64,000 nt of DNA from NCBI RefSeq assembly GCF_901933205.1, contig NC_044573.1, positions 51,579,493-51,643,492 on the forward strand, read 5' to 3'. This DNA comes from Camarhynchus parvulus (lineage: Eukaryota; Chordata; Aves; Passeriformes; Thraupidae). The position numbers and the translations under genes are program-made. Position 1 is the first letter of the stretch; the number at the start of each line of letters is the position of its first letter. The notes below the pieces were generated by a model, which had not been told where the DNA came from, did not search any database, and saw only the letters and a list, made by a program, of their open reading frames with translations. Below are positions 40,101-54,912 of this stretch, in pieces.

Positions 40101-41184
40101 CAACTTAAGGGCTGAAAAATTGGACAAAGCTTTTAAAACGTATTTTGTCCTACTACCAGTAATCTTTCTACTTATTTACATGGCTCCTACTGTTCCACAT
40201 GTTCCAATAACAACATCCTTCTTTGAAAGAAGGCAATGGGAAAGGAAAGTGTTCATAGCCCCTCTGAAAAAGAAACTATGTTGAGAGATTTAGGTCGCGG
40301 TTCAAAACAGTATGAAGGCTCTGATTCCTACTGTCACTGATGTCAGCAGCGAGCCAGATGTCTGATGTCTTTAATTTGGACTTTCGTGATTTCTTCAAGG
40401 TATAAGAAAATTATGGTCCAGCTGAGATGTGAATATATCTAGAGTGATAAACTGCCATCTTCTATCACCAGCCAAATACCATAAACACAGGCATGCCTGT
40501 TTCTTTCCAATAAAGCCATCCCAGTCATTAAAAATGGTCTTTTCCTAAATAGCTTTTCCAGCTTAGCTGTCTGGTTCACAAGCCCTTTGAGCTCTGAGGC
40601 AGATTAAATCTACAAACACAGTCATAACTTTTGTTTATGGAATGGGAAAGACTCAAAGAGAGCTCTAAGTAATGGTCAGGAGAAAAGGATAGGCTACTGA
40701 CATCAGTTAAAGGGCTTAAGGCAAAGAAATATTATTTCTAAACTCTGAAAATAGCTATTATGGTAAAAATGTTTCTTTCCCATGTCATTTTGTAAACATT
40801 AAGTAAAAACATAAAATACAAGTTATTAAGAACAGTGGTGACAAAGTAATGCTTTTAATATTCTTCTTAAAAACACTTTTGAAAGCATTTCTTTGAAATA
40901 TTGAAAAAATTTAACTGTATTCAGTTTTTATAGTTATAAAATTTTGAACACTCTTCTGCATAAAATAAAAAAAGCTACAGCATTTCTCAAATTTCTGAGT
41001 AACAACCAAATAAAAATTTCATTCTTCATGTAGGTATCCACTAAGAGGCATACAATCAAGATTGAACCGTACTCATATTCTTAATTCATTAGTGGAACTT
41101 GAAGGCCCTCTTCTGGATTAAAAATTACTGCATGGCCAAGCAAAGTACACAGAAATGACAAAGCCAACCAACATTATGAAAAGA
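34116..41184. other. Intergenic, no gene seen
   Basis: Notable parts are a modest GC- and CpG-richer block at about 35640-36250, a T14 run at about 37002-37015, and a CNE-like block at 38270-38720 (see findings). ORFs of up to 122 codons have no domain. The stretch 40850-41180 is very AT-rich. Confidence 0.5.
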
Positions 41185-42080
41185 TAAGTATCTTAAATAT
41201 ATTTTATTCATGTTATTACCAACTTCGTTTCCAGGATGTCACTTGTACTTGCTCATTTTGGTTACTATAATTTAGTATATAATTATTATACATGTATGTA
41301 ATATATGTATTTTATAATTTTTATAATTTAGGAGCTGAGAACAACCTCTTAGTGGATTCTTAAAAATGAAGTATTTCCTATACTGATATTCACAACAGGA
41401 GTGGACAGTCTAAAGAGAGTTGTGGACAGTTTCTCCACAACTCTGTATGAAGGTGTTGTGCAGCCAAGTGATATTTGCTTATCCTTATTAAGCAACAGCA
41501 GACACAAACAGACATGTGATTGTGTGTACGTCCCTGTCTACAGAGGTATGTGACTTTCAGAAATTACCTCTGAAATTCTGGCTTGTGCTAGGGTAGAAAA
41601 AAATGAGGAAAAATTTGAAATGGTCCTAAGTCTTCAAGGACTGTACAATTCCTTTATATGCCTTTTGAATAAATATACACACACAGAGGACTTACAAATG
41701 TAACCTTCTAAGAGAGTTGCTTGCTTAAGCAAACATTTGCTATTGAAAAGCAAGATGCTTCTCCACACACAGAAGGAAAAAATATTCTAGAATGTGCTGT
41801 ACAGAAGCACCATTTTAATGGATCTGTCTGTAAACAAGTGGACTTGAACCACCAATTTTCCTCTTTCTAAAAACAGCCATTTACTCTTTTGTTTTGTCAT
41901 GATAACAAGAAATCATAAATATAAAAATGCAGGAACAGGTACTAAGTATCCTATTAGTAAAAACTCTGTAGAGAAAATTAAACATAGTTTGATTGAACTG
42001 CACATTTTCAAAAAGCAGCATGCTGAAGAAACCTTCACATATCATTTTTTGGTAAGTTTCTGTGTCCCACCAGTGTAGGG
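41185..42080 (-). other. ADAT2: ADAT2 3' UTR
   Basis: This AT-rich non-coding sequence follows the ADAT2 stop codon on the - strand. The nearest canonical AATAAA on that strand is at 41208-41203; an ATTAAA variant lies nearer, at about 41819-41814, and could give a shorter form. The end is estimated about 20 nt past the canonical signal. Confidence 0.55.
41203..41208 (-). promoter_or_regulatory. Putative ADAT2 polyadenylation signal AATAAA
   Basis: This is the first canonical hexamer on the - strand after the ADAT2 stop (TTTATT on the + strand), about 870 bp downstream. Confidence 0.5.
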
Positions 42081-42121
42081 CTACTGACGACGATCCTTTT
42101 TCCGTACTTTGGATTTTGGTG
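42081..42121 (-). CDS. ADAT2: ADAT2 coding exon 6 (C-terminus, stop)
   Basis: Together with the G left by exon 5, the exon reads APKSKVRKKDRRQ then TAG (42083-42081). The acceptor is TTCTTGGCAG at 42131-42122. The KSKVRKK basic tail is characteristic of vertebrate ADAT2; the final residues differ from the human ECQKS-type ending. Confidence 0.93.
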
Positions 42122-44773
<2,652 letters not shown>

Positions 44774-46280
44774 CTAGAAGATAAAAATAAGTATTTTCTT
44801 TAAAGTTTGCATTTATTCACTTTTGTTACAGAAGTAATGTAATGCTCTTTGCTGGTTCAAGTTGCAAAAGACATTTTATACCACCCAGACTGCAGAAGAA
44901 ATAATCCAAGAAAGAAAATACTCAACCCCAACCTCTTGTGTGTAGCACACAAAATCTACAAGTGACAGTTTTTTCTTCTACTTTTTCCAAGGCAGAGGAG
45001 CATGCTCAGAAGTTCTCCTCTCTCAGCCATGCCAGCACAGTGAGGCAAGACATGAAAGCTCTGCTTGAGGCTTAAGGGACATACAAAGCTCACTGGCACA
45101 ACTGACATAGCCCATAGCCTGCCCTACTTCCAAAAGCAAGAATACAGGCTGGATTACTTTCTCTGGAAATATTAACAAAGTGCTCCTCGCTGGTACCTTT
45201 TCCTCCCTCTGACAATATCCCTGTGCTCACAAGGAATGAATACACTACGAACATGCAACAATTTCAGCATATTTCTACAACTGCCTGGTGTGCTCTGTAC
45301 ACATAAACCTGCCTCAGGTTTAATGCTGCCTGGTGATACATGTACAGTAAGTCCCTCAAGTAATAGGCAGGGATTTCAGCATATGACTGATTACAAAAAG
45401 ACAAAGGAATATTAATTTCTCTTTTTTTTATCCAAGATAACTGAATGATTAGTATCTCAGTATCTATGGCACAAAAACTTGAACAGAAGTGTTGAGTTTA
45501 TTAGCAGAGAGACCAAAACAATCAGTAATGTCCCAGTAGCACTCTGAAATGTCTGCAGCACTCTGTTACACCAATGAAATGTGACAAAACAAAAGCAAAA
45601 ATTTCAGGAAGTACTGATTTTGAAAGGACTCTTCAGTTAGAGCTTGATGGTTATTTGAATTTCCTTTTATATCTATTCTGAAAAAATGGATGTTTTTGAC
45701 ACAAGCATTAGAGTAAGACTTAATCAATCCAGATTGTATCTGTACCTCTGTTTCATACGTCCTTATATGACCCTCGATAGCTTCCTCTCAAAATATGAAC
45801 TTGGGTTAATGTTTTAGCACTGTGAAAATCTGTGGTGATAACACTGGGATGCTCTGCAATACATGGCCAAGGACTCATAACTTACTGCTATGTTTAATAC
45901 TGTTCAAATACATTTAAAAACTCCTAGAAAGGCCATGCAGCTGCTGCAGGTCCTACCAGCTTCTGCAGTAATAGAAGACAGCTACACAAATGAGATTACA
46001 CTAATATAGCACACTACTACACACCAGTGTACCCATATCTTAAGTAAAACACACTGTTTTAGTCATGTCATGTCTTAAAGACACAGGAACATCAGGGCAA
46101 ATTCACCTCAGGGTGAGAAAGGATTATCCAAGTTACAGAACAGTCTCCATTTAGAGACTAATTAGACTGTGGCCCTTAACAGATACAGTCAATAGTTTTC
46201 CAAGTTAAGAGGACTACAGTAGAGGTTTCTAAAATAATCAAGAAAAATGTGGAAAAATCACAGTTATAACTGTGATTTAT
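44774..46280 (-). other. ADAT2 intron 2, proximal part
   Basis: The acceptor-side part of the 5.5-kb intron 2 (44774-50275, GTGAGT to TTCTAG). No genes or clear repeats are seen here except a perfect 24-bp palindrome at 46255-46278. Confidence 0.6.
46255..46278. repeat. Perfect 24-bp palindrome
   Basis: AAATCACAGTTA is followed directly by its reverse complement TAACTGTGATTT. It lies just left of the CR1 fossil in ADAT2 intron 2. Confidence 0.95.
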
Positions 46281-46530
46281 TATTTCTCATAACAAGTGAG
46301 CACCCAATGAAATTATCAGACAGCAGATATAAAACAAACAAAAGGAAGTACTCTTTCACAAATTACATAATTATATTGTGAAACTCATTGCCACAGGATG
46401 CTATGGGAACCAAAAACATAAATGAGTTCAAAAAAGGTTTAGACAAATTCATGGAGGATATGTGCATGGAGGATAGCTATCAGAAACAATGATCCAGATA
46501 TAGTCTTGGACTCTGGAAGTCCCCAAGCTA
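46281..46530 (+). repeat. Ancient CR1-type LINE 3' fragment
   Basis: The blocks AACAAACAAAAGGAAGTACT, CTTTCACAAATTACATAATT, GAAACTCATTGCCACAGGAT and TTTAGACAAATTCATGGAGG follow the order of the 3' region of old CR1 subfamilies. The fragment is in sense on the + strand and so antisense to ADAT2. Many substitutions indicate great age. The boundaries are approximate. Confidence 0.75.
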
Positions 46531-48860
46531 TTCACTTTCAGAAGTGGAAAGGATGTGCAAGGGGAAGGTTTACACTTGCTTCTTAAGCTCCCTCCTTACA
46601 CAACCTGTTAAAGGTCCATCTTAAAGACAAGACATAAGGGAAAGCTGACCTTCCAGGTCTGTCGTAAGATTTTATTTTATTATTTTCTATTAAGCTATGA
46701 CTAGATAGCCTTTTTTTCACTTGCTGTGTATAAAGTAACATACAAGAGGGATTATTTTAATTTTGAATCACTGACTCAACGCATAAGCTTAACTTGCCAA
46801 ATATTACACGCTATTTTAAAGCCAAGAAAGCAAAAGCAGGTTAAGAGTAACAAGGGAAAATGAGAATTGTTACAGAGTCGCAAATGGTGTACCAAGGGAA
46901 AAAAGCTGACTCAGTGGGGTAAAAGCCTTGACAGTGCCCCAAACTGTGGCAAACGTTTCACAGACAATAAAGGTGTCACCACTGCCCTAAGAAGCTTACT
47001 TTCTAAATTTTAGACCGTAATTAACAAGTGAAAGTAAAGGGGTCCAAAGCTCAAATTGCTGTGTTATTTTGTGGCTTCATTACACAAACAATACTTCATT
47101 TTCAATTATCCCCTACTGTGCCTGCAAGACACTTGCTAAAATGACCCAAGAGAACAGAACAAAGAGGAGATGTCTGTGTGTATCAACAAAGGACCTAGGA
47201 CAGAGAGCATTTTACTGCAAAGTGAATGATTTGATCATATGTTGGAATAAAGATGCCAAAAAAAAGCCATTTCTAGATGGGCAGGGTCACATATGCTGTA
47301 AGGGAGAAAATTCTCATGTTGGTCTGAGGCAAGATTGTGAACAAGCAAGTGTGGGAGCTGCCAGAGGGAACACAGCACTGGCACAAGCTTGTGAATGAAT
47401 CGCCAGGCTGTCTAAACCCAATGTCTTAGACATTTGCTGCACTGTTGCCCAAGGAAGACAAGTAGTGTCATGTCTATTTTGAAATGCTGATGCCACAGCC
47501 ATGCTCCTAAAAAATAAAATAAACCAAACACAGCTGTATCCAAACTTCCTCCTCCCAAAAGCAACTTCTCCCAGAAGAATGTAATGATCAGAAAGTTTGC
47601 AAATAACTTCCACAGAGTAAGCAGCAGTATTTCTGACATGAATGTGTTCTGCTGTGAACATGGCAGGCAAAAGAAAAAAAATAGGATGCAGGGTGACAAG
47701 AGATAGCCTGAAAACACTGAAGTCTTTGGAAACTAATTTTTTTGCCAAAATGAGCAGTTCAGGAACATAATGAAAGAGGGCATAAAGAAGACACTACCTG
47801 CTCCTACCTTCAGCCCATTACATCAGAGGATGTAGGGACCTGCTTAAGGAGAAGACAGAATTTATCTGATAGAAGGCTCAGAGGCAAGCTGAGTCCTGAC
47901 CAAAGGCAGAATTGCAGGGAAGGACTGAAGATCTAATTGGGTAAGTGACCACTTCTTCAAAGCAGGAACAAAGTTTTCATGGAGTTAAAAAAAGTCAGAA
48001 TGCTATAAAGCTGCATTTTGGAGGCCAGAAAGCTGCCAGTCTCATAGCAATGCTTTAATGCATCAAGACAGTATTACATGAGTGAAACCTTCAGAGCAGA
48101 GTCACTGTAATAAAAACCAGGAAGGATAAGTGTCAGAATTGTATGACACCTATCCAGGAGGGTCTCAATAGTAAAGCAGGCAAGATAACAAACCTTTAAA
48201 AGTAGTGTTATAAGGGCTAGTCCTTATAAAAGGTAAATTAAACAAAAAGCCATTAAGATAGCTGAGACTAAATTAACTTAGTAACTTTCTTTGACAAATG
48301 TTTTTTCTAGGCAAGAGAAACATCAGTCTCTCTGGACATCTCCAGTGCATCTGGCACAGCACAACCTGTGAAATTACTGTGAGTGAGGAAAACAGCCTAA
48401 TGCAAGGAATGTAAGATGAGCAAGAAGAGACATTGCATTGACAGGGAAAACATTTGTCCAGAGGGATCTCATTACCATAGACATTCAAAGATCATTTGGC
48501 TTAAATGTTTTCAGTTGTGTCACTGGCATTAACTGGAAAAACCCCTACAGAAAACAGCTGATGATGTGATGTCTTTTGTATGATGAAAGACATAATGAAA
48601 AGTGACAGGGTGAGAGTGTCATTCAGGAGGTGGATGGCCTTCAAGACAGGAGTAAAAAAATTACAAAAAAATAAAATAAAAAAATAACAAATGAAGAATA
48701 GCAAAACAGCATAAAATACCAAGGAAGCTCCAGAAACCATGGGTGGACTTTCTTCCAGGGAGAATGTGAAGCACTATTGTTACCAAACGAAGCAAAGTCC
48801 ATCTGGAATAAAATTCCAGTTAAGTGTTCTTAAGAGTTCTGGTTAAGTGAATTCAAGAAA
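46531..48860 (-). other. ADAT2 intron 2, middle part
   Basis: No gene is seen. ORFs of up to 144 codons on the - strand (47314-47748) lack domains. About 48290-48400 faintly resembles a reverse-transcriptase segment upstream of the next fossil (CTCTGGACATCTCCAGTGCA), so that element may extend this far left. An A/T-rich tract AAAAAATAAAATAAAAAAAT lies near 48665. Confidence 0.45.
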
Positions 48861-48869
48861 AAATGAATC

Positions 48870-49240
48870 AAAGCTGGAATAGCTATGTAAAAGTATTATT
48901 CTAATGAACACAGAAAGCCAGCCTGTCTTCTGAGAGGAAATTAAACAGCTGGCTTGAGGAAAACAAAAGCTGAAAAGGAATAAGACTTTAAATACATCCA
49001 AGCTATGTAAAATAATGGATGGTGCTGGCACAAGAACAGGGAGATATAAACAGAACATAAAAAGTTTGAAACTGGAAATTAGACATTTTTTAGCCATCTG
49101 AGGAATGATGTTCTGGAGGAATCCTTCAGTATAAGGTGGGACAATAAATTAGTTTTAAAACAGACCTTGACATTTATGATGTCTGCTGGAACTGCCTCAA
49201 TGGTTCAAGAGGATTGTTTTTTTTTTCTCCGGGATGGTCC
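48870..49240 (+). repeat. Ancient CR1/L3-type LINE 3' fragment
   Basis: The order of blocks fits the last coding part and 3' UTR of old CR1/L3 elements: ACTTTAAATACATCCAAG, GCTGGCACAAGAACAGGGAG, ATATAAAC, GAAACTGGAAATTAGACATT, AGCCATCTGAGGAATGATGT, TCTGGAGGAATCCTTCAGTA and TTTTAAAACAGACCTTGAC. It is sense on + and lies in ADAT2 intron 2. Confidence 0.65.
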
Positions 49241-50551
<1,311 letters not shown>

Positions 50552-50608
50552 CACGTCGAGCGCCTGGTCCATCCAGGCCAGCACAGCCGCCTCCCCCGCC
50601 TCCGCCAT
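50552..50608 (-). CDS. ADAT2: ADAT2 coding exon 1 (start codon)
   Basis: Nineteen codons read [19 protein letters not shown]. The ATG at 50608-50606 sits in GCCAGGGATGG (G at -3 and +4), a good Kozak context. The [13 protein letters not shown] junction aligns with the mammalian WMEEAMHMAKEAL. The N-terminus is about 14 residues shorter than in human from this ATG, and I see no better upstream in-frame ATG. The internal ATG at residue 13 is a less likely alternative start. Confidence 0.88.
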
Positions 50609-50724
50609 CCCTGGCCCGGGCGCTGCTTCCGGGGCACCGCGGGCGGTGCCGCCGCCGCCTCCGCCCCTTCCGCCGCCGCGGGGACCCGAGGGGCGGCCGG
50701 GCCGGGGCGGGCCAGGCTCGCAGG
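50609..50724. promoter_or_regulatory. ADAT2/PEX3 bidirectional promoter core
   Basis: Only 116 bp separate the two start codons, so both 5' UTRs and the core promoter fall here. GC boxes are seen on + at 50691-50696 and 50704-50711 and in reverse at about 50661-50667. An ETS/GABP-type CCGGAAG lies on - at 50632-50626. There is no TATA box. This is typical of divergent housekeeping pairs. Confidence 0.8.
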
Positions 50725-50797
50725 ATGCTCCGGTCGCTCTGGAGTTTCCTTAAGCGGCACAAGAAGAAATGCCTGGTCCTTGGCACCTTCCTTGGCG
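50725..50797 (+). CDS. PEX3: PEX3 coding exon 1 (start codon)
   Basis: The exon encodes [20 protein letters not shown] then TFLG, plus one base of G25. The basic cluster K10-R11-H12-K13-K14-K15 followed by a hydrophobic helix is the peroxisomal targeting and membrane anchor of PEX3, almost identical to mammalian [16 protein letters not shown]. The ATG has A at -3. The donor GTGAGT begins at 50798. Confidence 0.96.
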
Positions 50798-51244
50798 GTG
50801 AGTGCCCGGTCGGGGGGCGGGGGCGATGATCCGGGGGAAAGGCGGTGCCGGCCCTGGGGCCTCCCCGCGGGGCTCCCGCCGGAGCTGCCCCTCGGAGCTG
50901 GCGCTGGGCCCCGCGAGACCCGCGGCCAGGCGGGCCCCACACCCGCTGGAGGGGCTCTGTGCCCGCCTGGGGACACCGAAGTGCTCCCGTCCGCCGCCCG
51001 CAGAGCCCGGGTGCCCGCAGGACTTTCCTCCGAGGCTGGGAGGAAACCTGCACTCCGTCCCTTAAGCCCTAAAAGACAGGAGGGAACTCGGGTTGCCCAG
51101 GTGCTCCTACGGCGGGTGATGGCGTTACTTTGAAGCAACATTGAAGTGCGCAAAGCGTGGGTGATACTGGTGTTGTTTTTGGGATGGCGGCTGAAAACCT
51201 CCACTTTTTATATGTGACTTGTGTGTTGAGGTGAATTGTCAAAT
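50798..51244 (+). other. PEX3 intron 1, CpG-island part
   Basis: This GC-rich intronic sequence starts at the donor. The ORFs of up to 117 codons are compositional, with no domain. Confidence 0.6.
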
Positions 51245-51640
51245 ATCACAGAATGAATTAGGTTGGAAAAAAGACCAAGGAATCCAACCTTTGACTGAAC
51301 ACCACCTTGTCAGTTAGACCATGGCACTCAGTGCCACATCCAGTCTTCCCTTAAACACCTCCAGGGGTGGTGACTCCATCACCTCCCTGGGCAGCCCATT
51401 CCAATGTCTAATCCCTAATGGCATACCTGAACCTCCCCTGGCACACTGTGTGCTCTTGTTCTGTCACTTGTTACTTGGGAGAAGAGACTGACCCCACCTG
51501 GCTACAATTTCCTTTCAGGTATTTGTAGAGAGTGATGAGGTTCCCTCCTACTTTTCTCCAGGCTAAACACCCCCAACCAGCCGCACTTTACAGGACACGT
51601 GCTCCAGACCCTTCACCAGCTTTGTTGCCCTTCTCTGGAC
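51245..51640 (-). repeat. CR1 LINE 3' end (antisense) in PEX3 intron 1
   Basis: The + strand starts ATCACAGAATGAATTAGGTT, the complement of a CR1 3' end. It continues in the order CACTCAGTGCCACATCCAGT, CACCTCCAGGGGTGGTGACT, GGGCAGCCCATTCCAATGTC, AGAGAGTGATGAGGTTCCCT and CTTTGTTGCCCTTCTCTGGA. This is a 3' fragment of an avian CR1 of a different subfamily from the 29.7-kb copy. The element lies on -, opposite to PEX3. Confidence 0.92.
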
Positions 51641-52689
51641 AAATATAGATCAGTTGCAGACACAAAACTTTCACAGAGAGGATTTGCATTAATTATTCAA
51701 GCAGTTTCTCCCTTAAGGCTCTTGTTGAACCTGTAGGGTGGTTATGGTCTAGTAAGCTCCACCTTCCGTTGAAGTTATTTTTGGTTTGTTTTTAGTTGGA
51801 AGTAGATTTAAAAGAGCACATTGGATCTATCTCTCTGTTTAAAGTGAAGTGCATAGCTGTGCAGCTGGAGATTAGATGTTCCTCAAAAGGCACAGCCATG
51901 TCTTTGTGCACTCAGTGTTCAGATGTTCTTGTATCCAGTGTAAACGACACAGAACTGGAACTTGCCTGAACAGTTGAATGCTGTGAGGGCTGCAGGGCTT
52001 TTGTAGTATATTTTGTCATATATTCAGGTGAAGTCCCCTGTGAAGGTGAATTGTATTTGCTTCTGGCTTGCCGTGGTTCTTGTGTCATCTGCATTCTTTC
52101 ACCCTTCTGGGGTTTTCCAAAGAGTGCCAATTAATCCATGATGACAGGCTGGGTGATGGTTACTGCTGTACTGGTCAGACTGCTCCTCCAGTTCGCCCTC
52201 TCACCTGCAGGTTTTGTGGCTCTGTGAGTGTAGAGTTGTCATGTTTACCCCCACACTTGCAGCCCACCACGCTCAGTAAACAGATTTGCATTCACACACC
52301 AGGCTGTCACCTGGAAGATGTTCTCCCTCCCCTTCAACTGTCTGTGTGAGAGTTAGTAGGAGGAGTAGTAAAAAGTGAGTAAATAGTGAGGAATAGTAAA
52401 AAGTCAATTCTCCCAGTTTCAACGAGTAAACATGAATTAGTTCCCAAGTGGTAAAGCAGGTATCTGGGAACTTGGGGCTCTCATAGCCTGAAATCTTAAA
52501 TTACTCATGCATGAACAGCCTTCTGCCAGCCTGCAAACCAACCTAGCATAACTGAGTTTGCAGTTTTTTCCTTATCATTGGTGTTGTTTATATACAGATC
52601 AGTGTCCCTTTCACTAAAATGCTACTGACTAGATGAAGTGCACTTAAAGTAATAATTATAGACTAAAATAATGTCATTTAAAGAATTAC

Positions 52690-52792
52690 CAAACAAAACA
52701 AAGAAACAAACAAAAAACCAAAAAACCAAAAACCAAACAAAAAAAACCAAACAAAAAACCCCAAACCAAAAAAACCCCAAACAAACAAAAAA
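52690..52792 (+). repeat. A/C-rich low-complexity repeat (AAAC/AAACC)n
   Basis: About 100 bp of imperfect AAAC, AAAAACC and CAAACAAA units with no G except one near the left end. It is a low-complexity tract in PEX3 intron 1, possibly from an old poly(A) tail. Confidence 0.9.
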
Positions 52793-53930
52793 GGCAACTC
52801 AAGATGGTCTTCCTCTAATAAGCATGTCAACTTCTGACTGAAAATATTAAGCTATGCTATCATCTTCTGCAGCATGGATCAATTATTTCTTCAAGCCATG
52901 TAGTATTTGAGAACTGTAGAGAATTGCTTTTTATGCATTTGAGATTGAGGTAAATCTGGGCTTCCACAAGCAGGTGAACACCATTAGCTGCCACCAGCAG
53001 CAGCTTTGCACCGTGGTATTCTAAGGGAGGCAGGGAGATGGAATGAATTACTGCAGAGTGCTGCTTTATAGCTGTTCAGCAACTGAATCTTGAGTGCTTT
53101 GGTCATCTTCACAGGTATGGATCAGATCTTAAAAAAGCCCCACGAGCTACAATAATGCCACCACCAGTGAATCAGAACTCTGAGATCCGTGGTGGACTCT
53201 CAAAAAAATACTGCCGAATCTTGAAAGATGGAATGCAACCTCACACACTGCTTTTAAATGAAGACAGAACATTTGGAAGTGGCTGAATGATGTAAGGAAA
53301 TCTAAATCTGCTGACTTAATAGCAGAGCCTGGAATCTACATTTCTGTGGTGTTTTTTAAGAGCCACAGGTGCATATTCCAGGAAGGAGGGTATAACAAGG
53401 AAAATGGGATGTCACAAAATTTAGTGATTTTAAGTCCTTAACTGGCACATGGTCAGAGATTAATGTGAATATTTAATGATTCATTAGACAGTACAGAAGA
53501 GTTTCTACATTATTACTGATACAGTATTGTATCAGTGTTGTGTTACTGAATTACTGCACCAAAATCAGAGTTGGTTGGTAGCTTTTCCTCTCTACTGAAG
53601 TGGATTCCATGTGTGTTATCATTGGCTGTAATTCTTCACGCAATTTCTTTCAATCCCAACACTACAACAGGTTTTACTGCTTATGAAGATACAAATCTCA
53701 TAAGAGCTCAAATTGTGGGAAAAAGCAACTGAAAAATGTGTAACTCCCCCTTAACCACAGAGTGTGGTTGAGAAGGCCTCACCTTACCAAAGACCCTATA
53801 CAAACCATTTCTTTAGAATTTTTTTCTTTGACAATATATAAAATACATTGCATACTGAAAAGACTTAGATTTCTTCTAGCAAGCAAAATGTAGTGGTCTG
53901 GGATCTAACCCACTAGAAATATGGAAAGTA

Positions 53931-53944
53931 GAGAGAGAGAGAGC
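53931..53944 (+). repeat. (GA)n microsatellite
   Basis: A short run of AGAGAGAGAGAGAG in PEX3 intron 1. Confidence 0.8.
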
Positions 53945-54889
53945 ATGATGGAGCTGCAAGGACACATTAGGTTGAGGTGCTTATTGGATAGTTTGATTTA
54001 AGTAGTTTTTATCTCGGTGCTCAGCATTCAAGGTAGATTTCAGTAGATATTGCGAAATGATTCACCATTGCTACAGTGGAAGAACAAGCTCAGGGTGTGT
54101 CTGGAATGTATGGTTCTGATTTCAGTGGTTCATTAATTATTGCTGAATTTAATCTGTTGCAACCATTGGCCTGCAGAAAAAGCATTTCAGTTCAAAAATC
54201 TCTGCTTAGCAGGGAAAGTTGGCTTGATTTGTGAGTAAGCACAGGGACATTAAATATGTTCTGGTGAGACTCAGTGTTACCAAGAGAATAAGGCTTTAGT
54301 GCCTGCATGTTTTAAAGATGGCTTTCAACCATAACAGGACAATTGTGTGTCCCTTGATGCATAGCTTGCTTGAACATAAGGACAAACCACAACTTATGGG
54401 GCTGTTTGTGTCCTGGAAAGATGCAGGCTTCTGTGTGTCAGCACAATTTCTGCATGATAAAATCCTTAAAACTGAGATTTTCCCTTTTTTTTCTTTTCCT
54501 GAGGTAAGTATGGCAATAAGGGCAAAATTAGGGTTGTAAAAGAGGTTTCCTGAAAACTTGATGCCTCCTAATTACCTATCCCATTCTTCTGCTCAGCCCT
54601 CCATTCCACCTGTGAAGAAGGGAAAGGGCTGAGGGAGAGGGAAGCCATAACTTCTGTGATGTGAGAAATCCCCTACCTCTTGGAGGCCACTAGAGTGAGC
54701 ATGTAAGAGCCTGCAGAGTTTGTAAACTTCTTGCATTGCTTACATTTAGGTGGGAAGAGACTATGCAGTGCTACAGCCAAAGAGGGATATGGAGACAAAT
54801 GAGACAAATAAAAGTGTTGCTTCCAGAGGATATAGGTGCTGTAGACCCCAGGGTGCTTCCCAGCTGGCAGCTAAAGCACCACAGAGCCA

Positions 54890-54912
54890 CTCACACACAC
54901 ACAAACACGCAC
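54890..54912 (+). repeat. (CA)n microsatellite, interrupted
   Basis: CACTCACACACACACAAACA with interruptions, in PEX3 intron 1. Confidence 0.8.
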
